This document shows, in pieces, positions 37,401-46,824 of a DNA stretch of 64,000 bases; positions within the stretch are counted from its first letter, which is position 1, and each line of letters begins with the position of its first letter. The stretch spans positions 1 through 64,000 of the forward strand of contig CAYMUR010000019.1 in NCBI GenBank assembly GCA_964393615.1. Direction: 5' to 3'. Under the pieces are notes generated by a model, which worked only from the letters and a program-made list of their open reading frames with translations, was not told the DNA's origin and ran no database searches. This DNA comes from CAYMUR01 sp964393615 (GTDB lineage: Bacteria; Planctomycetota; Planctomycetia; Pirellulales; Pirellulaceae). The translations under genes and the position numbers were made by a program.

Positions 37401-38675
37401 ATGAAGACAGTGGAACATACCGATCTGGGAAAGTACTGCCTGGATGTCGCCCAGCGCGCCAAAAAAGCTGCGGCATTATTGTCACAGGTAAGTGGTGCGC
37501 AAAAACAATACTGGCTTCACGAATCGGCCGTTTTATTACGGCAAAGGAGTTCGCAACTGCAACAGGCTAATGCGGAGGATCTGGCTGCAGCAACAGGTTT
37601 AGGGCTGACGGACGCCCAGGTTGATCGGTTGCGGTTAACCGATCCGCGTATTGAGGAATTGGCAGTGGGTCTTGAACAGGTTGCGAGCCTTCATGACCCG
37701 GTCGGAGAAGTCATCGAGTCAAGGATACGTCCTAACGGACTGGAAATATCTAAAATACGAGTCCCCTTGGGGGTGGTATTTTTTGTTTATGAATCTAGGC
37801 CTAATGTGACTGCAGATGCATCTGCTATTTGTGTGAAAAGCGGTAATGCTGTTATTTTGCGTGGTGGCAAGGAAGCGATGAATTCTAGTCGCGCGATTGT
37901 GGAGATTCTTGCAGAGGTGGCAGGTGAGTGTGATTTGCCGGTGGACGCAGTGCAATTAGTCAATACGCCAGATCGTGGAGCCGTTGGTCATTTCCTAAAG
38001 ATGAGCGATTGGATCGATGTCACCATACCACGTGGTGGCGAAGGCTTGATTCGGCGGGTGTCTGAAGAAGCGGCGATGCCAGTGATTAAACATTTTGCGG
38101 GTAACTGCCATGTCTATGTGGATTGTCTGGCAGACTTGGAGATGGCGCAACAGATTCTGGTTAATTCCAAGTGTCAGCGATTCGGTGTTTGTAATGCGTG
38201 TGAATCTTTACTAGTCCACAGCGACGTGGCTGCGAAATTTCTGCCAAGGGTTGAGCAGTCGCTATCTGATTTTGAGGTAGAACTGCGTGGTGATCAACGC
38301 AGTTGCGAGTGGTTGAATAACGCGCTGTTGGCCGAAGAAGATGATTATACAGCAGAATACCTGGCCCCTATTTTGTCCGTGAAAGTGGTAGATACGTGTG
38401 ATGAAGCGATTCGACATATCAATCATTACGGTTCAGGCCATACGGATGCGATTGTAACGGACGATCTGCGAGCCGCCCGCGAATTTGTAGCGCGTGTTGA
38501 CAGTTCTGCCGTCATGGTCAATACCAGTACGCGTTTTAATGATGGAGGGCAATTTGGTTTGGGAGCGGAAATTGGGATCAGTACAGATAAATTTCATGCT
38601 CGTGGGCCGTGTGGCTTGAAAGAACTTACTAGTTATAAATACGTTGTTTATGGTACCGGTCAGCTGCGGGAATGA
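37401..38675 (+). CDS. proA: Gamma-glutamyl phosphate reductase (glutamate-5-semialdehyde dehydrogenase)
   Basis: 424 residues. The second enzyme of proline synthesis, reducing glutamyl-5-phosphate with NADPH. The aldehyde dehydrogenase fold shows PLGVVFFVYESRPNVTADAS, VILRGGKEAMNSS, VTIPRGGEGLIRRV and the catalytic Cys in QRFGVCNACESLLVH. C-terminal NTSTRFNDGGQFGLGAEIGI and GPCGLKELTSYKYV are also diagnostic. proB is not adjacent. A perfect hairpin begins at the stop codon (38675-38702). Confidence 0.96.
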   Translation: MKTVEHTDLGKYCLDVAQRAKKAAALLSQVSGAQKQYWLHESAVLLRQRSSQLQQANAEDLAAATGLGLTDAQVDRLRLTDPRIEELAVGLEQVASLHDPVGEVIESRIRPNGLEISKIRVPLGVVFFVYESRPNVTADASAICVKSGNAVILRGGKEAMNSSRAIVEILAEVAGECDLPVDAVQLVNTPDRGAVGHFLKMSDWIDVTIPRGGEGLIRRVSEEAAMPVIKHFAGNCHVYVDCLADLEMAQQILVNSKCQRFGVCNACESLLVHSDVAAKFLPRVEQSLSDFEVELRGDQRSCEWLNNALLAEEDDYTAEYLAPILSVKVVDTCDEAIRHINHYGSGHTDAIVTDDLRAAREFVARVDSSAVMVNTSTRFNDGGQFGLGAEIGISTDKFHARGPCGLKELTSYKYVVYGTGQLRE

Positions 38676-38702
38676 CCCTGCCTACATAGATGTAGGCAGG
38701 GT
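38675..38702 (+). terminator. Strong hairpin at the end of proA
   Basis: ACCCTGCCTACAT (38675-38687) pairs perfectly with 38690-38702 around an AG loop, a 13-bp stem beginning in the proA stop codon. No T-run follows, so it may end transcription with Rho or other factors, or stabilise and separate the proA mRNA end from fliM, which starts 49 bases later. Confidence 0.55.
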
Positions 38703-38750
38703 GTTCATGTGACCGTGTCCATGTAACCGCTCACCGCAAAGGATTGAAAC

Positions 38751-39890
38751 GTGGGCAAAGATATTCTCAGCCAAAGTGAAGTCGAAAGTCTTTTGGGTTC
38801 TTTAGAACTAGGTGACTTGGATGATTCGGTAAAAGGATTGCCGAACAAAGAGTCTCCGGTCGCTCATACTTTGGCACCTCAACCAACGTTCAATATTCCG
38901 ACCAAGAAAGTTGTACCCTACGACTTTAAACGTCCAGAACGTGTTGGCAAAGAACAGATGCGCGCATTACAGTCGATGCACGAAGGGTTCGGTGGTAATT
39001 TTGGGGCTTCGCTGTCAGCCATGTTGAGGAGTATGGTCGAAGTCAAGTTAACGAATGTCGATCAACTGACATACAGCGAGTTTGTGTTTAGTCTGGAAAA
39101 TCCAAGTTGTTTTAATCTGATCAGTGCAGAGCCGTTAGAAGGGAATCTGATTCTTGATATCAATCCCTCGATTCTCTATCCGATTATTGACCGTTTACTG
39201 GGTGGTGGTAAGGAAATTAGTCCGCCAACACGGCGCCCCCTGACCGAGATCGAACTACGCTTGGCAAGAAGAATTACTGATTTGTTTCTGCGAGAATTAA
39301 CACAGACCTGGGCGAATGTCATTGAGCTTGATATGGCTGTGGTTCGTGTTGAGAGTAATCCGCAATTGGTGCAGGTTGTCCCACCTAACGAAGTGGTTGT
39401 GCTTATCAGTTTTGAGGTGAATTTGGGTGAGATAAGAGGCATGATTAATTTCTGTGTGCCTTTTAATAGCATTGAGCGAATTGGTAATAAGCTGACAGCC
39501 AACAGTTGGTTTAATTTTCACAACAAGAGCCCCATGGCCGGTACCCAGGAGAAGATCTCCGAGCGACTGCTGAAAGCAACGGCCGAAGTCGTTGTTAAAC
39601 TTGCCAAATCGACGATTCGTACTTCCGATCTTATAGGGTTGCGCGTGGGGGATATTATTATGACCGACCAGGATTGCCATGGTGTTTTACCGGTCGTTGT
39701 AGAAGGTGTTGAGAAATTCAGTGCGCGACCTGGCGCGTTAAAAGGTCGCAAAGCATTTCAAGTAGATTCGGTGGATGACACACCGGTGCAGCCTGTATTA
39801 TCAGGTGAAGCGAGACAAAATTTACCGACAGGCGGCCAGTCGACAACACCAACTAACCAATCGATGGAATCGGTGGCGAGTTCAACCTAG
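38751..39890 (+). CDS. fliM: Flagellar motor switch protein FliM
   Basis: 379 residues with a GTG start. It opens with ILSQSEVESLLGS, the N-terminal CheY-P-binding motif of FliM. A CheC-like middle domain follows (QSMHEGFGGNFGASLSAMLR, PLEGNLILDINPSILYPIID, LGGGKEISPPTRRPLTEIE), then a SpoA/FliN-like C-terminal domain (LRVGDIIMTD). FliM sits in the flagellar C-ring and sets rotation direction. No other flagellar gene adjoins, as is common in planctomycetes where these genes are scattered. Its stop TAG shares the CTAG at 39887-39890 with the stop of convergent cstA. Confidence 0.95.
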   Translation: MGKDILSQSEVESLLGSLELGDLDDSVKGLPNKESPVAHTLAPQPTFNIPTKKVVPYDFKRPERVGKEQMRALQSMHEGFGGNFGASLSAMLRSMVEVKLTNVDQLTYSEFVFSLENPSCFNLISAEPLEGNLILDINPSILYPIIDRLLGGGKEISPPTRRPLTEIELRLARRITDLFLRELTQTWANVIELDMAVVRVESNPQLVQVVPPNEVVVLISFEVNLGEIRGMINFCVPFNSIERIGNKLTANSWFNFHNKSPMAGTQEKISERLLKATAEVVVKLAKSTIRTSDLIGLRVGDIIMTDQDCHGVLPVVVEGVEKFSARPGALKGRKAFQVDSVDDTPVQPVLSGEARQNLPTGGQSTTPTNQSMESVASST

Positions 39891-41923
39891 CCCGACCTCG
39901 TACCGCTGCCCACTGCCATGGTTGTCGGTAGGGACGGCAAGGGTTCTTCCAGGACTCCTTTTGCTGTTTGCCATACCAGAAAAGCTTCGACAACCATCCA
40001 AACTTGTAGCAGCATTGTAACAAAGCCGATAGTAAAAAGTAGGTATCTACCGTTAGGCCACCATCCCGTTTCAGGATTGAACAGTTGCCACCCTAACGCC
40101 CAGCCAGGCAGGATGATCATAATAACCATTGGTACGGCGGCGAACCAAATCGGTTTGTTTCGTCGCCAGAGATAAAATACGGTTACCATGAACGCCAGTC
40201 CTGCCAAAAGCTGATTGATGGCCCCAAACAGTGGCCACAGGATCAATCCTCCTGTTCCCATCGGTTTGGTCGTTGTCAGGACCATTACCGGATCACCGGC
40301 AGAAAGGGTATCACCTACCGAACAGATAACTTGTTCAACGGTACCTGTCACTTTACTTTTGATTTCAAAAGGTCCGTTGGCGGTCATTAACGTAGCAAGT
40401 GTGGTGTCCTTGTTAATGGGCATATCACGACCCGTATTGATACCTGATACTTTGGCAGTTTCTTTTGGGTCGCCTTGATAGGTTATAGGGAGATTGTTTC
40501 CAGGCGCCGGCACCATTGCCATTGCCGCACCTAATGTAACCGCTGCGAAGGTGGCAGCATATTTGCCCGTTAAGGGCGCGACCTTAAGAGTACTGGCCAG
40601 GTCTTGTACGACATAACGTTGTAGCCGCGTCGCGGTATCGAGGGTGGTCGCAGCAAAACTGGCCACCAGGACCGCTATAATTCCCACCGCTAGTTCCCGT
40701 GCGATTCCTAACGAATGGACAAAATTGGCGCCGCCGTCAACAAAGGCACCTACTTTTTGACCAAGTCCAAAACTGGCCCAAGAACCATCCTGATCGTACT
40801 TGGTGTGCCAAGCTTCCAACCCGGTCAGCAGATTACCACTCTCGTTGTCAGTCACTCCCATGCCGACCCCGGCACAACAGGCAAGGATAACGATGACTGC
40901 CAAGGCGCCTTCCAGCAGCATTGCACCGTATCCCACATACTGGGCATCGGTTTCTGAATCGACTTGCTTGCTGGACGTGCCCGAACTGACCAAGCAATGG
41001 AATCCGCTGACAGCTCCGCACGCAATCGTGATAAATAAAAATGGTATAATCGGGGGGGTGCCGGTTGGTGGCTTGTCAGCGATCATCGGAGCGCTGTTAA
41101 CCAGATCGGCTTCTCCGGTGAGTGCTGCGACCAACAGGCCTCCTACCAGAAGTGCCAGGGCAACCAGTAACTGATGGCTATTGATGAAGTCTCGCGGCTG
41201 TAACAACGTCCATACCGGCAGCACGGAAGCGATGAAACAATAGGTCATCAAGACCAACGTCCAGACCACTATTGGATTGGATACGGATAGGGAAATTGGC
41301 AGGTAATAGACACCGACATAGATTGCCAGATAGAGTAACGCCAGGGCAATGAGCGAAGGAATTAGCAAGCCACTTCCCTTGCGATAAACCCAGAAACCGA
41401 CGGCCACGGCGATGGGGATTTCGATCCATACAGAGAGCACCGACTCGGGGTAGAGTTTAAAGATGGTGGCAATTACCAGTCCAAATATTGCCAATACGAC
41501 CGTTAATGCAAAAAATAAAATCAGCAGGAAGAGGATCCGGGCCCGTGGCGAAATGAGTCGTCCAGCGATCTCACCGACAGTCTGTCCTCGGTTGCGCAAG
41601 GAGATAACCAACGCGCTGAAATCGTGCACTGCCCCAATGAAAATCGATCCGAACACGACCCATAACAACGCCGGTAGCCATCCCCAAAAAACAGCGATGG
41701 CGGGACCCACGATCGGGCCTGTTCCTGCAATACTGGTAAAATGGTGGCCAAAAATTACTTCCTTACGGGTCGGTACAAAATCGATGTCATCTCTCAGTTG
41801 GTGACTGGGAACCGTTGCGCTGGCATCCAGCCCAAATACACTCCGTGCCAGCCAGCGACCGTACAAATGATAGGCCATAATAAAGCCAACGAACGATAGG
41901 ACAGCGACAAACAATGTGAGCAT
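39887..41923 (-). CDS. cstA: CstA-family peptide/pyruvate transporter with an inserted lipoyl-like segment
   Basis: 678 residues. Carbon starvation protein A family: GRWLARSVFGLDA, VIFGHHFTSIAGTGPIVGPA, WLPALLWVVFGSIFIGAVHD, CGAVSGFHCLVSSGTSSKQ and TLDTATRLQRYVVQDL are all hallmark motifs across many membrane helices. CstA proteins import peptides or pyruvate. Unusually, about 80 residues (474-554) are inserted before GTGGLILWPLFGAINQLLAG, where other CstA proteins go straight between helices. Part of this insert, SKVTGTVEQVICSVGDTLSA plus GDPVMVLTTTKP, resembles half of a biotinyl/lipoyl domain. GAGGAT precedes the ATG. A tail-to-tail overlap with fliM leaves no space for a terminator. Confidence 0.92.
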   Translation of the reverse strand: MLTLFVAVLSFVGFIMAYHLYGRWLARSVFGLDASATVPSHQLRDDIDFVPTRKEVIFGHHFTSIAGTGPIVGPAIAVFWGWLPALLWVVFGSIFIGAVHDFSALVISLRNRGQTVGEIAGRLISPRARILFLLILFFALTVVLAIFGLVIATIFKLYPESVLSVWIEIPIAVAVGFWVYRKGSGLLIPSLIALALLYLAIYVGVYYLPISLSVSNPIVVWTLVLMTYCFIASVLPVWTLLQPRDFINSHQLLVALALLVGGLLVAALTGEADLVNSAPMIADKPPTGTPPIIPFLFITIACGAVSGFHCLVSSGTSSKQVDSETDAQYVGYGAMLLEGALAVIVILACCAGVGMGVTDNESGNLLTGLEAWHTKYDQDGSWASFGLGQKVGAFVDGGANFVHSLGIARELAVGIIAVLVASFAATTLDTATRLQRYVVQDLASTLKVAPLTGKYAATFAAVTLGAAMAMVPAPGNNLPITYQGDPKETAKVSGINTGRDMPINKDTTLATLMTANGPFEIKSKVTGTVEQVICSVGDTLSAGDPVMVLTTTKPMGTGGLILWPLFGAINQLLAGLAFMVTVFYLWRRNKPIWFAAVPMVIMIILPGWALGWQLFNPETGWWPNGRYLLFTIGFVTMLLQVWMVVEAFLVWQTAKGVLEEPLPSLPTTMAVGSGTRSG
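40262..40504 (-). other. Insertion in CstA resembling a biotinyl/lipoyl (barrel-sandwich) domain
   Basis: Residues 474-554 of CstA. The first half is polar with TTLATLMTANGPFEI, the second half has GTVEQVICSVGDTLSAGDPV and ends VLTTTKPM, comparable to V(I/L)EAMKM of biotin carriers, with Lys553 in the modified-Lys place. Similarity judged by eye. Confidence 0.5.
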
Positions 41924-42423
41924 GACATCCTCGCGACAGCTTGATAATTCAACACCTTAGAGTCAATTTGCTGTTTTTTAATACAACTCCAGAGGTATAG
42001 CAGAAAAAATGCCTGCGATCGTTCCGTGTCCTATGATAACACGTTATTCACCGAGCATAAATCGCATTCTCGCTGCGACAAAGTCTGTGGCGGAACCATG
42101 CTGGACGATTTTGCCTTAGTACCTATAATGTCTCCCAACTGCCTTTCGCATGTGGGTTGATGCGTTTCGATTGCGAGGGGGGGTTTCTGCCAGGTAGTGA
42201 AGGTGGGAGATGAGGATTGGGGACTGGTGTCTTCCAGGAATTATCTCGGAAGACAATGGTTCAGGTTTGTGTTTGGTGGGAGCGCATGAATTCATTCGGT
42301 CGCCGTGAGCCATATTGATGGTCGATGCAATCTCGGTAGCCAACAATCGGCTCCTCAAATTTAAAATAAGAAATACATGGATTAGGGGCTTTGGCCCCAC
42401 CCTACTGCACAAGGAATACACAA
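41924..42423. other. Intergenic region, nothing recognised
   Basis: 500 bases between divergent cstA and trxB. It must hold two promoters. I find no gene, repeat or strong hairpin. An A-rich element around 42001 may be part of a promoter. Confidence 0.45.
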
Positions 42424-43493
42424 GTGTCGGAAAAAGTTGTGATTATCGGTAGTGGACCAGCCGGTTGGTCGTCAGCCATTTATGCTTCGCGAGCTAACCT
42501 GGAACCGCTTCTATTTGAAGGAACTGCCAAGCCAGAAATGATCCCACTAGGCCAATTGGCGTTCACTACGGAAGTGGAGAATTTTGCAGGGTTCCCAGCC
42601 GGGAATATTCGTGCCTTTGTAGAGAGTTCTGTCGATGCGGATCGGCATTACAATTTGCCACCTGTTCCTACGGACCATGTTCGTGATGGCCAGCCACATT
42701 ATGCGGTGCAGGGTGTAGAGTTGATGGAACTGATGAAACAGCAAGCATTGAACTTCGGTACACGTGTTGTGGGTGACGATATTGTAGCCGTAGATTTTAG
42801 TGAGCGACCTTTTCGGTTGACTGCTGGATCCGGCGAAATAGTTCTGGCCGAAACGGTGGTTGTTGCTACGGGGGCACGAGCCAATTATCTGGGTTTGCCA
42901 TCCGAAGAGAAACTTAAGAACCGTGGCGTCAGCGCTTGTGCGGTATGTGATGGTGCCTTGCCCCGCTTTCGTAACAAACCTTTGGTGGTGGTAGGTGGTG
43001 GTGATTCGGCTATTGAAGAAGCTTCCTATTTGACGAAATTTGCATCGAAAGTGTATCTGGTGCACCGTCGTGACCAGTTGCGTGCGTCAAAAATAATGCA
43101 ACAACGTGCGATGAACAACGANNNNNNNNNNAAATTGATGTGGTGTGGAATCATTTAGTAGACGAAGTCTTGGGCAACGAGCAGGACGGGGTCACGGCGG
43201 TGAAAATTCGAAATACGGTTGATGATACCACTCGTGAATTGCAGTCAGGTGGTATGTTTCTCGCGATTGGTCACACTCCGAACACCGAATTTTTACGAGG
43301 ACAGTTGGAGATGAATGACAAAGGTTATATTCACTGGACCACGCCATTTCGGACATGTACTTCGGTAGAAGGTGTTTTTGCGGCAGGAGATGTCTCGGAC
43401 GACTACTATCGACAAGCAATCACGTCGGCCGGTACAGGATGCATGGCCGCATTGGACGCGGAACGCTGGTTGGCGGAAGAGCAGGGGACGTAG
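42424..43493 (+). CDS. trxB: Thioredoxin reductase
   Basis: FAD/NADPH enzyme that reduces thioredoxin. The GTG at 42424 gives SEKVVIIGSGPAGWSSAIYA, the FAD-binding start; a longer frame from 42391 is unlikely. The redox motif is GVSACAVCDGA (Cys172 and Cys175), and VVVGGGDSAIEEASYL is the NADPH fold. The C-terminal FAD motif is SVEGVFAAGDVSDDYYRQA. A 10-N gap at 43122-43131 interrupts it; after the gap the true frame is IDVVWNHLVDEVLG, which is not the frame given by counting through ten bases, so the gap size is wrong. About 355 residues expected. The propeller gene begins 85 bases later. Confidence 0.93.
43122..43131. other. Assembly gap (10 N) that breaks trxB
   Basis: The coding frame on the two sides differs, but both sides are clearly thioredoxin reductase. 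The gap length is a placeholder. Confidence 0.97.
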
Positions 43494-43578
43494 GAGTGGA
43501 TTGCTGATCCGCGGATATCCTGGTACGCAGCACGCTTGGTCACAGAGTAGGTCACTTTGCGATGTGGGAGCCGCTTTG

Positions 43579-45062
43579 ATGGGGTACCATTCCATTCTTT
43601 TTCTGGCAACTTGTTTTGTTGTTAGGATTGTAGGCCTTGCTGTTCAGCCTGATCGGTGTCGTCAACGATTGGTCTTTTTGCCTTGCTACGGCTTATTGGT
43701 AAACCCGATTCTGTTTTGTTCCGCAGAGATTTGTCAAACGCTGTACGCTTCTCCACCGGACACTCATTCTGAGACAGCACGTTATTGGCCACAGTGGCGC
43801 GGTCCACTTTCAACTGGTGTGGCGATTGGTGCAGAACCACCTGTTGAATGGCAGGAAATGGCAGATGGTGGCGATCAGAATATTCGTTGGAAAACACCGG
43901 TTCCTGGCAAAGGACATTCCACGCCTGTGATTTGGGGTGATCGTGTTTTTTTGACAACGGCGATCCCGATAGGAACACCATTGGAACCGAAATATAGTCA
44001 GGCACCGGGAGCCCATGACAATGTGCCAGTAACTCACCGCCATCGTTTTGTAGTATTAGCTGTGAATNNNNNNNNNNGAATCGCAAGGATGGAAAAATTT
44101 GCTGGCAAAAAATCGTGCGGGAGCAGGTTCCGCATGAAGGTGGACACTACACAGCGAGCCAAGCGTCTGCGTCACCAGTGACAGATGGTGAATATTTGTT
44201 TGCATTTTTTGGTTCCGCTGGTCTGTATTGTCTCAACCTGGAGGGAGAAGTGGTCTGGGACCGTCATTTTGGTGAGATGCATACACGACACGGGCACGGA
44301 GAAGGCAGTTCACCAGCGTTACACGGTGACACGTTGGTCGTGAATTGGGACCATGAGAGAGGATCGTTTCTTGTTGCCCTGGACAAGCATACGGGAAAAG
44401 AACAATGGCGCGTGGCCCGTGATGAAGTGACTTCTTGGGCCACGCCGATTGTGGTGGAATATGACGATGTTATTCAAGTAGTGGCCAGTGGGTCGAAGCG
44501 TGTACGGGGTTATGACTTAGAAACAGGTAAAATGATCTGGTCCTGTGGTGGTTTGTCCCGCAATGTCGTGGCTTCACCGGTCGCCGCCCATGGCATGCTG
44601 TTTGCGGCCAGCAGCTACGATACACGGAATCTACTGGCCATACGACTTCGAGGATCGCATGGTGACGTGACGGCGTCCAACCAGGTTGCTTGGAGCACTC
44701 GTCGCTTGACGCCCTATGTGCCATCACCCTTGTTGTATGACAATATGCTCTATTTTCTGCGGCACTACCAAGGAATTCTCTCCCGTCTCGATGTGCGGAC
44801 TGGACGGTCCATTGGCGGCCCTGTACGGTTGAATGGTATTCGTAATATTTATGCTTCTCCGGTCGCTGCCGATAACCGTGTCTACATTACGGGTTTGGAC
44901 GGGACGACCGTTGTCCTTGCCCATGGTTCTCTGCCTCGCGTACTGGCGATCAATCGTTTACGTGAAAGTATTAGTGCGTCTGCCGCTTTGGTTGAATTCG
45001 AATTGTACCTGCGCGGCAGCCATTCGCTCTATTGTCTTGCGCGTGACGGAGGCGGATCGTGA
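43579..45062 (+). CDS. PQQ-type beta-propeller protein, probably exported
   Basis: About 490 residues across a 10-N gap (44068-44077). A hydrophobic N-terminus (HSILFLATCFVVRIVGLAVQ) may be a signal peptide. After it come YWPQWRGPLSTGVAIGAEPP and WKTPVPGKGHSTPVIWGDRV, the standard opening of planctomycete PQQ-binding-like outer membrane beta-propellers (BamB-like fold). Later blades include ALDKHTGKEQWRVARDEVTS and GYDLETGKMIWSCGG. The frame after the gap (NRKDGKICWQKIVREQ) differs from simple counting. PQQ binding itself is not proven and it may be purely structural. It overlaps apbE by 4 bases, implying translational coupling. Confidence 0.82.
44068..44077. other. Assembly gap (10 N) in the beta-propeller gene
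   Basis: Frames differ on the two sides of the gap but form one propeller domain, so the true length is unknown. Confidence 0.97.
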
Positions 45063-46165
45063 GTTCAGACCTTACACCATCACGACGCCAATTCCTGACA
45101 GCCGCATTTCAAAATGATGGGTCTGAGATAGAGACTTCTGCTTCTGATGAAAGTGGCACACCTTCCTGTCTAATTCATATTGGACGCCGGGCCATGGCAT
45201 GTCAGTTCGAGGTTATTATCAATCAGCAGGATCGGGCCGTGGCGACCGAAGCGGCTGTTGCCGCGTTGGACCTAGTCGACCAATTGGAAAGCCAGTTGTC
45301 AGTGTATCGTGATCAGAGTGAATTAAGTCAGCTCAACCGGCGAGCTGCCAGTCAAGCGGTGTCCGTGGAGCCAGGTTTGTATGATTTGTTGCAACGTTCT
45401 GTCGAGCTGTATGAGTCGACCGAAGGGGCTTTCGATATCACTTCCACTCCGCTTTCTAAATTGTGGGGTTTTTACCGTCGTGAGGGTCGTATGCCGTCCG
45501 CAGCCGATGTTACGGATTGTTTGAACATCGTTGGCAGTCAGTATGTCCGATTGCGGGGCCAGGATCACAGCGTACAGTTTTTGCATTCGTCCCTGGAAAT
45601 TAACTTGAATGGCATTGGCAAAGGTTACACGCTTGACCGTTGTCGACGATTGCTGGTCGAGTCAGGCGCCAGCGATTTTATGTTACAAGGGGGACGTAGC
45701 AGTGTGGTTGCGGTTGGACAAAGGCGAGGTATCCAAGAGCAATTTCCTGGATGGAAAGTCGCTTTACGACATCCCCTGCGTCCCGGTGAGCGTATTTTTG
45801 AATTCGATTTACTGAACGCAAGTTTGGGAACATCGGGTTCAGCAACACAATCTTTTTTTTATCGTGGTCAGCGGTATGGCCATATTCTCGATCCCCGTAG
45901 CGGTTGGCCTGCTACGGGAGTGTTGTCCGCTACTGTTTTGGCACCCGAAGCGGCCATTGCGGATGCATTGTCCACAGCCTTTTATGTGATGGGAGCTAAG
46001 GCAGCGATCAATTTCTGTGAGACTCGGCCCGACTTGGCTGCGATTCTGATCGTTCCTGGGCCACGAGCCGGAAGTATCGAAGCGCACACCATTGGTTTAC
46101 CGAAGGATCACCTGAGAATGTGTGCTCAAACATCGTTTCCGATTGTCCCACACGACCTAGTGTGA
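45059..46165 (+). CDS. apbE: FAD:protein FMN transferase
   Basis: 368 residues, GTG start overlapping the propeller gene stop (GTGA). The N-terminus has SRRQFLTAAF, a weak Tat-like twin-Arg motif, so export is possible. ApbE motifs: RRAMACQFEVIIN, EGAFDITSTPLSKLWGFY, LEINLNGIGKGYTLD, GTSGSATQSF and YGHILDPRSGWPATG; metal ligands would come from the late DALSTAFYVMGA segment. ApbE attaches FMN to Thr or Ser of redox proteins such as NqrC and RnfG via a phosphoester. No such partner is visible here; coupling to a PQQ-type propeller gene suggests a periplasmic redox module. Confidence 0.93.
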   Translation: MSSDLTPSRRQFLTAAFQNDGSEIETSASDESGTPSCLIHIGRRAMACQFEVIINQQDRAVATEAAVAALDLVDQLESQLSVYRDQSELSQLNRRAASQAVSVEPGLYDLLQRSVELYESTEGAFDITSTPLSKLWGFYRREGRMPSAADVTDCLNIVGSQYVRLRGQDHSVQFLHSSLEINLNGIGKGYTLDRCRRLLVESGASDFMLQGGRSSVVAVGQRRGIQEQFPGWKVALRHPLRPGERIFEFDLLNASLGTSGSATQSFFYRGQRYGHILDPRSGWPATGVLSATVLAPEAAIADALSTAFYVMGAKAAINFCETRPDLAAILIVPGPRAGSIEAHTIGLPKDHLRMCAQTSFPIVPHDLV

Positions 46166-46381
46166 ATACGCTGTAGGGTGGGTGAGAGTTTGTGCATGGA
46201 CTACAATGTCAGATAAGCCAGGCAGCGAAAACGCATTTTCGGAACGAGGGTGCGATTGGCAAGGTTTCACGTTCCGATGGGAAGGCGTGTTGTTTCATAG
46301 AAATGCTTGACTGTTCGGGACAGGTTTGGCGACGTCGTAGCCAATGTTGTTTCTCCACCGAGGAAATATACCGCGTTCGTG

Positions 46382-46639
46382 ATGTCAGATCCCGTTATGA
46401 AAACAGTTGACCTATTATTCGAAGAAACCCGCCTGACGGTAGAAGATGTTGCCGAACGGAGCCAGCTTGACGCAGAACGAGTCAAAGCGATCGCTCTGGG
46501 GCGTTGGACGCCAAGTCCTCAGGAACGATCTCGCATCGCGAAAGTGTTCAATGTCGCAGTTGACGACATCAGTTGGGGACACACACTTGATCCTCGCAAT
46601 ATTCGCTACCGACGGTTTGGCATGCAGGAAGATTTTTGA
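46382..46639 (+). CDS. Small helix-turn-helix protein
   Basis: 85 residues from the ATG at 46382 (a longer frame starts at 46307). Residues 8-60 form a Cro/XRE-like helix-turn-helix: LFEETRLTVEDVAERSQLDA, VKAIALGRWTPSPQERSRIA and KVFNVAVDDI. A short tail with HTLDPRNIRYRRFG follows, a pattern seen in planctomycete regulators. Role unknown. A bidirectional hairpin terminator lies 90 bases downstream. Confidence 0.75.
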   Translation: MSDPVMKTVDLLFEETRLTVEDVAERSQLDAERVKAIALGRWTPSPQERSRIAKVFNVAVDDISWGHTLDPRNIRYRRFGMQEDF

Positions 46640-46729
46640 GTCCGTGCCATGCTTGTTTTGTTCTAAGGGTATCGAATTGGTGAAATGAAGACGATTTGTG
46701 CGTATTTTCTGAAAACCCTGACGCGCATG

Positions 46730-46769
46730 AAAAAACGGTTCCCGGAATGAACCGGAAACCGTCTTTTTT
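46730..46769. terminator. Bidirectional intrinsic terminator
   Basis: ACGGTTCCCGG and CCGGAAACCGT form an 11-bp stem with one G-U pair around AATGAA. It is flanked by an A-run on the left and a T-run on the right, so it can end transcription in both directions between the HTH gene and the convergent cysteine-rich gene. Confidence 0.88.
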
Positions 46770-46824
46770 CAGTAATATCTTACCCGTCTAAAAGACGGTG
46801 AGATATTTCCTGTGTCCCAATGGA

